DNA from: Calliopum simillimum
Taxonomy: Eukaryota > Arthropoda > Insecta > Diptera > Lauxaniidae
Assembly (NCBI GenBank): GCA_951812925.1
Contig: OX638372.1
Coordinates: forward strand, 72,991,407-73,055,406
Length of the DNA stretch: 64,000 nucleotides
Direction of reading: 5' to 3'
Below, piece after piece: positions 12,229 to 23,237 of the stretch; the first letter of the stretch is position 1; every line of letters starts with the position of its first letter. The position numbers and the translations under genes are program-made. The notes below the pieces were generated by a model that was not told the DNA's origin, made no database searches, and saw only the letters and a list, made by a program, of their open reading frames with translations.

Positions 12229-12823
12229 CAGGTAAGTGTTTTCTGAAACGAAATATCCTGCCAAAGAAAAGAAGTATTTGGTTTTCGAAAAAAAATGTTG
12301 GGCTTCACCGAGTTATCGAAGTTGACCTTTAAAACGACCATTGGGGTAATGTCGTGCACATTCACTTACACAAACACAATTTCTCGCTAGACTAATGTTG
12401 TTACACATGGATGTAACCAATGGAATTATCTTTCGATCGGATGCTTACTCGTTGTATTCGCTTGAGATGTACAGCTTTACGAGCATGTCAAAGTTGAGTG
12501 CACGACATACACAACATATTATGTACTTCACACTTGTATAATAATGAATAAATACATGATAATGCTAAATCTCCTCTAATAGAACCACTACCTATCATTT
12601 CTCACACATTTTGGTACCTTTACTATACTCGGAAAACAATGCAGCACATTTTTTTTTTCTTCACTTACACAAACACAATTTCTCGCTACACAAATGTTGT
12701 TACACATGGATGTAACCAACGAAATTATCTTTCGATCGGATGCTTACTCGTCGCATTCGCTTGAGATGTACGGCTTTACGAGCATGTCAAAGTTGAGTGC
12801 ACGACATTGCCCCGTTCTACTCT

Positions 12824-14882
12824 CACGGTGGTTTTTAAAAAATTTTAACTTTTTGAAATACCACCCGCGATTTTTTTCAGGGATAATGTTGGGGGACCCT
12901 TCTAGTATCTAAATCCGCAATCCGCGAAATCGAACGTCCAGCCGTTTTTTTTTTTTCGACCTTTAAGTTTTTTTAACGATTTTTGAGTATATCTCGGTGT
13001 GTATATACATATTATGTACACATATATATGTATATACGTACATATATATACTTGTATATGTATGTATGTGTAATATATATATGGATATATATATACATAC
13101 ATACATACATGCATATGAAAGGTATCGTTTCCGCACCATTTATTTTTAAAAAAAATCGGTTTTTTCGTGTTTAAGAAAAACAAACAAAAATCCGGAAACG
13201 AAAGTAGTCACTCCAGATGTGATTTTTGATTCTTAATCCGATTCCGGTATTAGAATTGCTCTATTACGTCTGGACTTTGAGATATCCTTACATATATGTT
13301 TAAAGGACACCATTTTTTTTTCTATTTTTGAAGTTATATAACAAGATAAGGTAATATTATGCCGTAAAATCTGGTATGACAGTTAATAGCCCTAGTTTTT
13401 TCCTTGAAAACTCAATCAAACCGATAACGATATCTTTTTTTTTTTGTCTGAGATATCTTTGCCTAAAAAGTTAAAAAAGTGCAAAAACACGATTTTTGGC
13501 TATATTGGATGTTATATACAGGACACACAAAATTTTTTTGGGAATTTCTATTACCAGAAGCATTTGGTACTTTCTTTTGGCTTTAAATTGAGCTATTAAA
13601 GGTTTATCTGCAATATTTTTCTGCAAAGTTATGTTAACTTTAAAATCACACCATGAAACTTAAAGCGAAAAATCTCGGTTTTCGGCTATATTTGAGGTTG
13701 TATACAGTACGGACGAAATTCGTCTGCTCTTTTTTACCAACCGAAGCATTTAAAACTATTCTTTATCTTTAAAATGAGCTAACAAGTGGTCTCTTGTAAT
13801 TGTTTTCTAAAAAGTTATGACTATTTTAAGACAACATGTTGCAGTAATATAAGGAATACTCGTACACTGTGAGTTTGCACTCCATAATGTAATTTTTAAA
13901 TGGTCATAACTTTGTGGAAAACAATCACAAGAGACCTCTTGATAGCTTATTTTGAAGATAAAGAATGGTTTTAAATGCTTCGGTTAGTAAAAAAGAGCAG
14001 ACGAATTTCGTCCGTACTGTATATAACCTCAAATATAGCCGAAAACCGAGATTTTTCGCTTTAAGTTTCATGGTGTGATTTTAAAGTTAACATAACTTTG
14101 CAGAAAAATATTGCAGATAAACATTTGATAGCTCAATTTAAAGCCAAAAGAAAGTACTAAATGTTTCTGGTAATAGAAATTCCCAAAAAAATTTTGTGTG
14201 TCCTGCATATAAGATCCAATATAGCCAAAAATCGTGTTTTTGCACTTATTCAACTTTTTAGGCAAAGATATCTCCGACAAGAAAAAAGATATCGTTATCG
14301 GTTTGATTGAGTTTTCAAGAAAAAACTAGGACTATGAACTGTCATACCAGATTTTACGGCATAATATTATCTTATCTTGTTATATAACTTCAAAAATCGG
14401 AAAAAAATGGTGTTCTTTAAACATATATGTAAGGATATCTCAAAGTCCAGACGTAATAGAGCAATTCTAATACCGGAATCGGATTAAGAATCAAAAATCA
14501 CATCTGGAGTGACTACTTTCGTTTCCGGTTTTTGTTTGTGTTTTTCTTAAATACGAAAAAACCGATTTTTTTTAAAAATAAATGGTGCGGAAACGATACC
14601 CTTCATATGCATGTATGTATGTATGTATATATATATCCATAAATACATATACAAGTATATATATGTACGTATATACATATATATGTGTACATAATATGTA
14701 TATACACACCGAGATATACTCAAAAATCGTTAAAAAAACTTAAAGGTCGAAAAAAAAAAAACGGCTGGACGTTCGATTTCGCGGATTGCGGATTTAGATA
14801 CTAGAAGGGTCCCCCAACATTATCCCTGAAAAAAATCGCGGGTGGTATTTCAAAAAGTTAAATTTTTTTAAAAACCACCGTG
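12824..14882. mobile_element. 2.06-kb near-perfect palindrome (foldback element)
   Basis: The left arm from CACGGTGG (12824) to about 13840 is repeated as its reverse complement from about 13890 to CCACCGTG (14882), leaving a centre of roughly 50-80 bases. Matching can be followed across the whole arm, including TA/GTA microsatellites at 13000-13110 and 14605-14710, with only scattered differences. CTCT flanks both ends (12820-12823, 14883-14886), a 4-base target duplication. CAC-type ends and 4-base duplications recall the Chapaev group of CMC transposons, but this is only suggestive. No transposase frame; open frames inside are microsatellite translations. It sits inside the sqh intron, so sqh pre-mRNA should contain a hairpin of about 1 kb. 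Confidence 0.85.
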
Positions 14883-15369
14883 CTCTACTGCAAGAAAAAT
14901 GGGAAAAAACACCGACTGAAAATGTCGTAAAGGGATGGAGTCCTCATAAAGATGTTAATATGATGTCTCTTCAAATAATGGCTACCATGGTTATTATTAA
15001 AAAAGCCTCTTTTACTTGATAAATAATCTCAAAGTAAAATTTTACTAAGAAGCAAAATACTTCTGTGACCTTATAAAAAAGATGAATAAATCATTTCTTT
15101 GCTTTTTAAGTGATTAGAACGCATTATTTTATTTTTTTAATGAAGTGGTATCATAGTTAACGTTCCATTGATTCGAAGTTTATAAAAAAAATATTACTTT
15201 TTCAAGGATGAAACGGCTAAAAATTGAGTATTAATTCGAATTTTTGAATATTTTTTGTATGCAAAATACATATGTGACTCACTGTATATACACAATTTTA
15301 GGACCTATAAAAAGAGAAGACAACTTAGAAACCATATAAGATACAGCAATTCTAATGCCAAATTCGGAC

Positions 15370-15867
15370 TTAAAATTGCCAAATACATATAAAATTACTA
15401 TTTTGATTACTATTTTGTCCGGTTAAAAAAGTGATCAAAAGTCTGCAATTAAATCTGCTAAGAGACAATACGTATGTTGTTTTGTTGTTTTTATAAGAAG
15501 CCCAGCAGTTTTTGGCCGTTTTGTTATTATTGTTTGTTACCCATCTATTTTCCGCTAAGGCTAATAGTTGCTTGGTTTTTCGCGCATAATAAGACATAAG
15601 TGGTGCTTCTACAATTAAGGGGTCATCCCTTGACTGAACACCTTGCTTAACAAGCTCGTCAGCCCTTTTATTACCCACAATGCCCAGGCACAGTAATCGC
15701 ACTGAGTTGCTATTGCTCAGACTTTGCAAGGAGTTGAAACAGTTTGAGACCGTTTTAGCATTAGTAGTGTTGCTTTTAAGCGCTTTAAGAGCTGCTTGAC
15801 TATCAACGTAGATGTTTAATCCACGGCTTTTTGAATCGCAACTACCTCTGCCTGAAAAATGCTGCAA
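15370..15867 (-). pseudogene. LINE ORF2 RNase H fragment
   Basis: On the minus strand the frame reads IYVDSQAALKAL (the RNase H D-S-Q-A-A block) and later GIVGNKRADELVKQG, the G-N-x-x-A-D-x-L-A-K block of RNase H domains carried by I, R1 and LOA-type non-LTR retrotransposons. The usual W-V-P-G-H before it is altered to LCLGIVG, losing the histidine. The end is a glutamine/asparagine-rich tail and no reverse transcriptase precedes it. 5'- and 3'-truncated. 15870-16258 is AT-rich with an A17 run and no gene. Confidence 0.7.
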
Positions 15868-16258
15868 TCAGTAGGTACCCAGTTGCAAAAGCCAGCATGC
15901 ATGCTTTGTAGCATTCATGAATCATGCTTACATTTCGTAGCAATACGGAAGATTTGAGGAAAAAAAAAGTCTCAAATTTATTCATATTACTAAAACCTGA
16001 TTCTGAACACAATTTTCATCTTAAAATCACAAATACGAAAATACGATAGAAAATCAAATAATATAAATCTCCTTTTGGTATTCTTTTGTACTCCTGAATC
16101 ATGTTTAACTTGAGTTTTTATATCGAGTGAAGTGAAGTGAAATTTTTTATGTCACAAAAAAAAAAAAAAAAAATAATAAATTAATCTTTCAAAGAAAAAC
16201 AGGATACACAAAAGGTAATAAATTATTCATTATAAATTACATTATGAATTAACATATA

Positions 16259-17571
16259 CAGGGTGGCTGATTCGAACTGTTACCAACTTCAGATAGACTT
16301 ATCTGACAGATGGAACATGACAGCTGTCTAAAAATTGGCATGATGTTAGTTCATTCTATTGTCAACAAGTAACCAAAAGCATTTGCGCGTCAATTTATTG
16401 AAAATAAAAAATTTTCGAAATGGAGTTCAAACGTAATAGTGTGATTGCTCTTTATTTGGCTGGAAAATCGCAACCAGCAATTGTTCCTGAGCTGAAACAT
16501 TTAAAAGTGAATAAAATGTTTATGTATCGGACCATAACACGTTACAATGGTACCGGCAGCGTTGCCAAACGACATGGTGGTGGTCGGAAAATAACTGCAA
16601 CATCACCAGAAATGGTTCGAAAGGTGAAGGCCAGAATTGAGCGAAATCCGAGACGCAGTGGCAGACAAATGGCTGCCGAGCTGAAAATATCGCGTGAACG
16701 AATGCAACACATATTGTCAAACAAGCTCGGACTAAAGGCCCTCAAGTTCCAAAAGGCGCATGATCTCACTCCTGCTCAAAAAAAAGTTAGGCTCGATAGA
16801 GCCAAGGAGTTGTTGCGCTTGCACGCCGCCGGAAATCTGTCACAAATTGTCTTCTCTGATGAGAAAAATTACTGTATCCAGCAATATGTAAACAAACAAA
16901 ATGATCGGGTTTACTTGACAGAGAGGTCCTACGAAAATTTGAATGTTTGTTTGGCCACCAGGACGCAGGCACCACCGCATGTGATGGTTTGGGCTGCAGT
17001 GACTGCTGATGGGCGCTCACCACTCGTTTTTTTGGCCGCTGGCGTCAAAGTAAACGCCCAGGTGTATCGTGAATCAGTGTTGGAGGGTGCTTTACTACCG
17101 TGGGCACGCAAACATTTCGGTCGCAAGCCATGGACATTCCAACAAGACTCGGCACCGTCACACAAAGCTCGTGTGAATCAAGAATGGTTAGAAAAAAACG
17201 TTCCTAGCTTCATTTCTGCTCAACAATGGCTCTCAAATTCGCCTGATGCGAATCCGCTGGATTTCTCAATCTGGGGTATGTTGGACAGGAAGGTCTTGAC
17301 TAAAAAATACCAGAGCGTTGATGCGCTAAAAGTGGCCCTTCAACGAGAATGGCGCAAACTTCCACAAAATCAAATTCGTGCAGCATGCGACCCGTTCTTC
17401 GACCGTCTACGGGCCATAGTTAAGGCCAAAGGTGGCCATATCGAAAATCTCAATTAGATTCTTAAAATTTGAACATTTCCCAACAATTATAGCGTTTGAT
17501 CAATAAAATCTGTGCATGGAAACTAAAAATATAGTCTTTTGAATTGGTAACACTTCGAATCAGCCACCCTG
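16259..17571 (+). mobile_element. Complete mariner-family element (DD37D)
   Basis: Terminal inverted repeats of 26 bases with one mismatch (16259-16284 CAGGGTGGCTGATTCGAA..., and 17546-17571) enclose an intact transposase gene. TA is present on both outer sides (16257-16258 and 17572-17573), the duplication made by Tc1/mariner transposases. The element is 1313 bases with short untranslated ends, and appears complete. It lies inside the sqh intron, transcriptionally opposite to sqh. Confidence 0.93.
16420..17457 (+). CDS. Mariner-type transposase, DD37D
   Basis: A 345-residue uninterrupted frame, the usual length for mariner transposases. The N-terminal part (1-115) has two helix-turn-helix regions separated by a GGGRK linker (53-57) and would bind the terminal repeats. 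The catalytic core shows FSDEKNY (Asp-147), FQQDSAPSHKA (Asp-243) and SPDANPLDFSIW (Asp-281). There are 37 residues between the second and third aspartates, the DD37D signature of the maT-like branch. The start codon at 16420 directly follows the left untranslated end, and the stop lies 89 bases before the right terminal repeat. No internal stop or frameshift is seen, so it may be recent or still functional. Activity is not shown by sequence alone. Confidence 0.95.
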   Translation: MEFKRNSVIALYLAGKSQPAIVPELKHLKVNKMFMYRTITRYNGTGSVAKRHGGGRKITATSPEMVRKVKARIERNPRRSGRQMAAELKISRERMQHILSNKLGLKALKFQKAHDLTPAQKKVRLDRAKELLRLHAAGNLSQIVFSDEKNYCIQQYVNKQNDRVYLTERSYENLNVCLATRTQAPPHVMVWAAVTADGRSPLVFLAAGVKVNAQVYRESVLEGALLPWARKHFGRKPWTFQQDSAPSHKARVNQEWLEKNVPSFISAQQWLSNSPDANPLDFSIWGMLDRKVLTKKYQSVDALKVALQREWRKLPQNQIRAACDPFFDRLRAIVKAKGGHIENLN

Positions 17572-18105
17572 TATGTAACTTAAATATTTTTTTATTACAG
17601 CCCCGATCTCTAAGCTGAATATCAAGTCGATTAAAGAAAAATTTTGCACCTCCTGATACCTGGCAGTCAAAAGTAAGTGTTTTAGGTAGATTTAAGCATA
17701 ACACATCGGCTGATAAGAGCAATACACTTATTCTAGCACTTCTTTAACATTACGATGTTTGTAGAGTGATTAATATTTGGCCTTAAAACATGCGTTTTTT
17801 CCTCTTCATTTACGTCAAATCTCTTTCCAGTGAGCATTTTTTTGGTCTGCGAACAGGTAAAAGTCGTTAGGAGACAAATCTGTAGAACAGAGTGGGTGGC
17901 AATTCGAATTTAGTCATCATTTCTCTTAAAGTCGGTAATGTCCGAAACCTTTGCTTTAAAGCTTTTCTTTACATATTCACTCACAGATTAGCGTTCAATT
18001 GTGTCAGTAGTGCAGATCTGCGTCATTTGCTTAAAGCTTATGCAAAATATGATAGCTTTTAATGAGTTTTTATACATTGATAATGTTCTTTCTTATTGAA
18101 TTGAT

Positions 18106-19651
18106 ATGGCTCTACTAAAAATCAATTCATTAATTCTTAGGGTTCCCACCTGCTTTTATTTAGAAAACAAAATGAAAAAAACAGTGGCTGGAATCACTAA
18201 AAGGCACTTAAAACGACTGGTAGCAAACGAGATAAAAAAAGAGAATGTAATCAATAATAGACCAAGTCATATGAATATAAATGTTTCTTGCATAAATATG
18301 TATGAAAACAGTAGTATTAGTGAGGAGGATTTTCAGATTCCTACTGAAAACTCCGGAACAGAAAATGTGTCATTTGTTGAAGATTTAGCGGATTGGTGCA
18401 TAGAGTACAAAATCCCTCGAAGTGCTATGCGAAAACTACTGGCACTACATGAAAAACATGGCATAAATGTACCCAAATCATTATCAACTTTATTTAAGAT
18501 TGAACATAAAGCAATCGAAATAGTTGAGGTAGCACCAGGGAATTATTATCATTTCGGAATCGAAAAGGCATTGCAAATGCTTAATCCATGTTTATCTCAA
18601 ACTGAAACTATTTCAATTGATGTGGGTGTTGATGGGCTTCCAATTTTTAAAAGTTCACGTACAAGCTTATGGCCTATATTAGGAGCAATTTCAGAATGCC
18701 CTGAATATGAGCCTTTTCTTGTTGGATCTTTTGTTGGCAAAGGCAAACCAGAAAATGGCAATGAATATCTAAATGACTTTGTAACGGAAGTAAAGCACCT
18801 TCAAAATGTTGGCATAAATATCCAAGAAAAATGCTATAAATTTAAAATACGATTATTTACGGTTGATACTCCAGCACGTTCATTCCTTACTGGAGCAGTT
18901 GGCCACACTTCAAGTAATGGATGTTCAAAATGTAAGCAAAAAGGAAAACGTATAAACAAAACACTCTGTTACAGTACAGTAAAACATGAGCCTCGAACTG
19001 ATGCTGAATTTTTTAATAGAACCGAAAAAGAATATCATATGCTGAGGTTCGCGGAAAAACAAAGCCATATTCTTGAAGCAATAAACGTAAACATGGTTAT
19101 ACAATTCCCTTTAGATGCAATGCATCTCATAGATCTTGGTGTTGGGGAAAAAAGTTGTGTCTCTTATTTGGAATTCCAAGAAAGGTAAAGTAAAATTAAG
19201 TGCTGAACAAAAGATTGAAATGGATCTGCTCCTACTGAAACTCGGAAAACATATACCTAAAGAGTTCTGCAGGAAACCGAGGACGTTCAACGATCTGCCA
19301 AGGTGGAAAGCTACCGAGTTACGTCAGTTTATTTTGTATACGGGTATAGTTGTCTTAAAAAAATGTCTTCCTCCAGAAGTGTATATGAACTTCTTGGTTT
19401 TACACTGTGCCTATCGACTTATTACAAACCCATCAAACTGCAAAAAAAATTTAGGCTGTGTACAACAAATGTTTGAGTATTTTGTTAAGAACTTTTCAGA
19501 AATATATGGAGAAGTCAGAGTTAGCTACAATGTGCATAACTTATTACATTTGGTTGATGACGTAAGAACTTACGGAAATGTGGATAATTTTTCGGCGTAT
19601 AAATTCGAGAATTATATGCAGGTACTCAAAAAAGACTGTCGTCGGCTATAG
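18106..19651 (+). pseudogene. CACTA/EnSpm-like transposase fragment
   Basis: The first frame (18106-19188, 360 residues) contains SIDVGVDGLPIFKSS.TSLWPILG, DTPARSFLTGAVGH followed by GCSKCKQKGK, and PLDAMHLIDLGVG. This is a block order seen in many insect and cnidarian CACTA-like transposase proteins (D-G-L-P, D-x-P-A, C-x2-C, D-x-M-H-L). It then shifts frame in a GGGGAAAAAA run (about 19140-19150) and continues in the next frame to 19651 (KKCLPPEVYMNFLVLH, HNLLHLVDDV, FSAYKFENYMQ). It stops abruptly after KKDCRRL, short of a normal C terminus. No matching terminal repeats were located. Whether it descends from a transposon or a domesticated relative cannot be told here. 19652-20073 holds no recognised feature. 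Confidence 0.65.
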
Positions 19652-20073
19652 CTATAGCTTGTATGATTTACATGTGTTGGAGTGCGGCAACCCCATCATC
19701 TTGCTAGGAACCATCTGTGTAGATATTAATTTCATTTGATGGGTCTAGGTGATGTCATGTGATGTCCACTAGTCCCTGGAAGGAAAATTGACTGAAAGCT
19801 TTCTATCGAAACGCGTTGTTGGTGATAAGTAAACTGTAGTAATATTTTTAATATCATCTACAAAAATTTGGAGTTTGAAATGGTTCGATTCTTTCAGTCT
19901 AAGAGCATTTCTATACACACTTTTTTCAAAAAGATCTTTTGGTAGTAAGTTTAGAATTATGTTGAGTGAATTGGCTGAAGTTGTTTTAAGTGCTCCTGTA
20001 ACTGGCGCTTTACTTTTTCTAGGTTTTTCAAGTTTCCCTTATTTCCCAGGTCTTACAATAGAGGTGCTATAAT

Positions 20074-21180
20074 GGTGCTATTCTTGATTCCGTCGGAAAG
20101 CATTTTCCGCGCGGAAGCAAATTTTGCTATTATTGATTCCGAAAAGTAGAGACATCTGTCATCACTGCTCCGCAAAACAGATAAATTTGGCATTATTGTT
20201 TCCGCAAATAATTTCACAAATTTAACATCCCTGACATCGAAGTGACGTTTATTTTTGTGTATTCTTGATTCCGACGGATATATTTCAGTATTTTCCTTAG
20301 GCGAATTTTTTGTGTCGGAAAGACTATAAAATGTTAAAAATATATGCTTTTTTGTTAATTTTGCTGTTGTTATTGATTGGGAAAGTAAGCTAAATATTTA
20401 ATAACAATTTTAAAACTACACAATAGTCGGTTTAATTAAAAATTACAAAACTTAGAAACTTAGATAAAAAATTTTTAAATTACAAAAATTATTTTTAAAA
20501 TAAAACTCAAAATTCATAAAAGAAACACTTCATTTTGTTTTATTGTATAAAGGAAACAATTCCCAGTGTGCCAGACGGTTCAAATCTCCGCTTTTTTATC
20601 CGTTACGGATCCGTTACTGATCCGTTGGCGGGAGAGATTCCCAAAAAAAAAGCGAATCGTTTTTTTTTGGAATTTCTCCCGCAAACGGATCAGTAACGGA
20701 TCCGTAACGGGTAAAAAAGCGAAGATATGAACCGTCTGGCACACTGGGTTCATCTTTATTCTGATAAGATATACAACTCATACAGAAGTCACTTTCACAT
20801 CCAACCTTCGCTGCAAACGATGAAATGTAATCACTTGGAAAAAAAAAAAAATTATCAACAAACACTTTTTTACAAAAAACAACTTTAGAAAAACACGCGT
20901 CTTTACCGAACTCTAAAATTTATATGTAATTAATCCTTAAATCGCACTGAAAAAGCTATTTTATCCACATGATATTTACAAAAAATTATCAAAGATGACA
21001 CTTCTAATTTTTTTTTATCTTTTGTCATCTGTCAAAATGTTAGAGATGTTCTTATTTCAGGGTTTCCAATATTCTCGTTCGATATTCCTCTACCGTCGGA
21101 ATCAATAATAGTAGTTTTCATATCGAACGATATTTCTTTTCGCGAAAATTTCCTTATCGAACGGAATCAATAATAGCACC
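20074..21180. mobile_element. Non-autonomous element with 'ggtgctattNttgattccg' ends
   Basis: GGTGCTATTCTTGATTCCGT at the left is matched by ACGGAATCAATAATAGCACC at the right (one mismatch in 20). Similar 'ttgattccga' and 'gcggaa' words recur subterminally (20138-20160, 20268-20290). No transposase. An 'aat' near each side may be a target duplication, but it is displaced by one base on the right. It carries a hairpin element at 20562-20748. Confidence 0.6.
20562..20748. mobile_element. 187-bp hairpin MITE, 'cccagtgtgcc' family
   Basis: The left half CCCAGTGTGCCAGACGGTTC... folds onto ...GAACCGTCTGGCACACTGGG almost perfectly, with a short unpaired centre around 20655. Inside are several 'tccgttac(g/t)gatccgtt' words. 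TT flanks both ends (20560-20561, 20749-20750). The ends and the internal motif are shared with the 1.1-kb element at 30111-31219, so they form one family. Confidence 0.8.
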
Positions 21181-21514
21181 CAATTTTTTTTTTTGCTTCC
21201 GATTTGTTTTCCAACAAGTTTTTTTGTTAAAACGATGGAAACTGAAAATTATTGTGCAAGGAGAGTGATAATATTAATATTTACTGGTGGCGCATCGATT
21301 TTCTTTGTTTTAAGTTTGAAAGAGTACTCTTCTGAACACTTTTGTACATATCTCGTGAAAAGAAAACGCAGACAAATGAGACTGTTGCCATTGGAAAGAG
21401 CATAATATTTTTCCTAAAAAAGTTTATAATCATTTTTTTCGTAAAGATGTTACTTCGGTAGTTTTTTAGCTTTCAAAGTTAAAAATAGTTTTGAAACTAA
21501 ATATTTCACTTTAA

Positions 21515-21697
21515 AGCTAAACACAGTTTTCTCAAGATCCAGTGTGTCACTCTAGGGTTCAGACCACAGGTACAGCCAAAAATTTTTTTGCATGCATAAA
21601 AAGCGTTATTAGCTTTTTTTAAACGTTCTTCTATGTTGGTTTTCCATGTCAATTTCTTATCGAGAACTATACCCAGAAATTTGGTGTAATTAACCAC
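21515..21697 (-). pseudogene. LINE ORF2 fragment (RT thumb region)
   Basis: The minus-strand frame reads TKFLGIVLDKKLTWKTNIEE and then KKANNAFYACKKIFG, the K-x-L-G-x-x-L-D-x-x-L-T-W block that follows the catalytic motifs in non-LTR reverse transcriptases. Only about 60 codons remain. 21700-22450 next to it holds non-coding repeat-like sequence without a recognised family. Confidence 0.65.
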
Positions 21698-23237
21698 TGC
21701 ACAGTGGTTTCGTTTGTATGGAAATGGTGGCCATTAATAGTAATTATAGAGCTAGGCGCTCGAAATTTGGTACACATGTTTCCAGTGTTAAAACAATGAA
21801 AATGTTTTTGAACAAAATCCATCAACGGACACACCTACCTCCTATGCAAAGTTTTGGGCGTGGTCAAAATGGGTATCAATTTCCATTAATTTGGCAACGC
21901 TGAACTCAAAAATCTTTAAAATTTTGCGCTATCTTTTATAGTTTTCAAGTTATCAAAAAAAAACCAAAAAATTCATAATAACACGAAATTTAAGTTATAA
22001 AAATTTAAGTAAACAGTGAAAATTGAAACGAGCCAAATTTATGGATGTGAAATTTATTTTAACAATATCGTGTAGAAGGCCAGAACTGTGTAACAGAAAA
22101 CTAAGCGAAAACAACGAGGAAGCGTTGGTCTGTATGAGATTACACAGCGGGCCAATAGTTGTATATAAGACTCAATTGAGACTTCGCGGGGATAAATAAC
22201 TGAAAGTTTAAGTGAAATACTAATAGATTTACGAAAAGCGCAACTAAAAGTTCATGAGAAAAACTATGATTTTATAAAAAGTACGCTACAAAATATGAAA
22301 ATCTGTTTAGTTAAATACAAAGCTTTATTTTGAATATCCACATAAAATAATTTAAATTTGAAACCTTTTTAATTATTTTTTAAAACACAAGAAAATAAGT
22401 CTATTCCCAATGTACTCACACTCTACTTGCTATCAGTACACGTGCTCTCACTTTGGATCAGTGTTGCCAAAAATTGGTAAATTTACCTAAAACGAGTAAT
22501 TTTCAGCTCCTGAGGTATAAAAGGTAAGAAAAAAGTGGTAAATTTTGCACGCGGACTTAATTTTTATAGATTCGTTCAATATCTTAAACAGAGCCCTGGA
22601 AACAAGCAATGACAATGCTTCTTTAGACATATTACTTGAAATAGTTCACAATTTTCTAAGTCCATCCTGCAAAGACCTTTCTTTTGTAGAGCAAAAAGAT
22701 ATAATAAAAAATGATCACATCAAAAAAACACGTTGGAGGAAGCATATTAGGACCTTTATGTGAAAAAGAAATTGCAAAATTGCGCTATTCTGATGAAGGC
22801 ATTTTTATAACTGTTTAATAGACTTTCGTTCAATGATATGGAATGAATTCACTGAAATGCAGTTTTTGTATCCGGAAAATCATTTTAACCTTAATAACAG
22901 AAAAAATATAAAAGAGTTATCTATACTTCCCAATAAAGTTAAAGATATTGGCGCATAATCATAGTCCCTCATAAAAGCCGGCTTCTCTTAGCAAAATTCT
23001 AAAAAGATAGAGTATACTTTAATTCTGCAACTACCATAGTCGGTTTAGAGCATGCTTCTACGTAGATGCGACTATGTTGGGCAGAAAACAATCCAATGTG
23101 GTAACTCTTTGCAAAAATAGAGAGAAAAAAAATCAACTGAGCGAGTTTTTTTGTATTTTTACGTCAAACTAAAAAAAAAAAATGATTGAAATTGAAAAAA
23201 TTCAAATTTCGTTTGTTTTGGCGATGATAGAGCAAAT

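Larger units (their letters stand above)
10466..12822. mobile_element. TA-flanked element with 'gagtagaac..ggtaatgtcgtgca' ends
   Basis: The left end GAGTAGAACaaGGTAATGTCGTGCA (10466-10490) is matched by the reverse complement at about 12798-12822 (TGCACGACATTGCC..GTTCTACTC). A TA precedes it at 10464-10465, and the TA expected on the right is split by the next insertion (T 14886, A 14887). A TA duplication points to the Tc1/mariner superfamily, but no transposase is seen. The 'ggtaatgtcgtgca' word is doubled at the left end. Near the right, a 145-base direct repeat occurs (about 12362-12506 and 12661-12806). It is interrupted by a Harbinger-like element (10721-12228). Confidence 0.6.
10137..15286 (+). 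pseudogene. Tc1-like transposase fossil, split by nested insertions
   Basis: Left part (about 10137-10465): frames read GIGKLKLIGGNM, then DNDPKYT (second catalytic Asp block of Tc1 transposases) and SNPIEIFWSYL (third acidic residue block, N-P-I-E), ending KNVLKQV. Right part (from 14887): LQEKWEKTPTENVV, the expected next segment. A TA-flanked insert starts at 10466, and removing the inserted DNA joins the two parts in frame at a TA. At about 15262-15286 'catatgtgactcactgta' resembles a Tc1 terminal repeat. Frameshifts and loss of the N-terminal half mark it as old. Family identity is from motif order; the continuity across the insert is directly readable. Confidence 0.7.

Noticed and set aside
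13000..13110. CRISPR-like or regulatory array of short repeats
   Set aside because: Simple TA/TGTA microsatellite in a eukaryotic intron, mirrored by the palindrome's other arm.
12902..14280. Open frames inside the 2-kb palindrome (for example 12902-13183 minus and 12983-13174 plus)
   Set aside because: They translate TA/GTA microsatellite into Tyr/Ile runs and occur on both strands of an inverted repeat; no domain.
16520..17165. Minus-strand frames of 66-78 codons within the mariner
   Set aside because: Shadows of the intact transposase.
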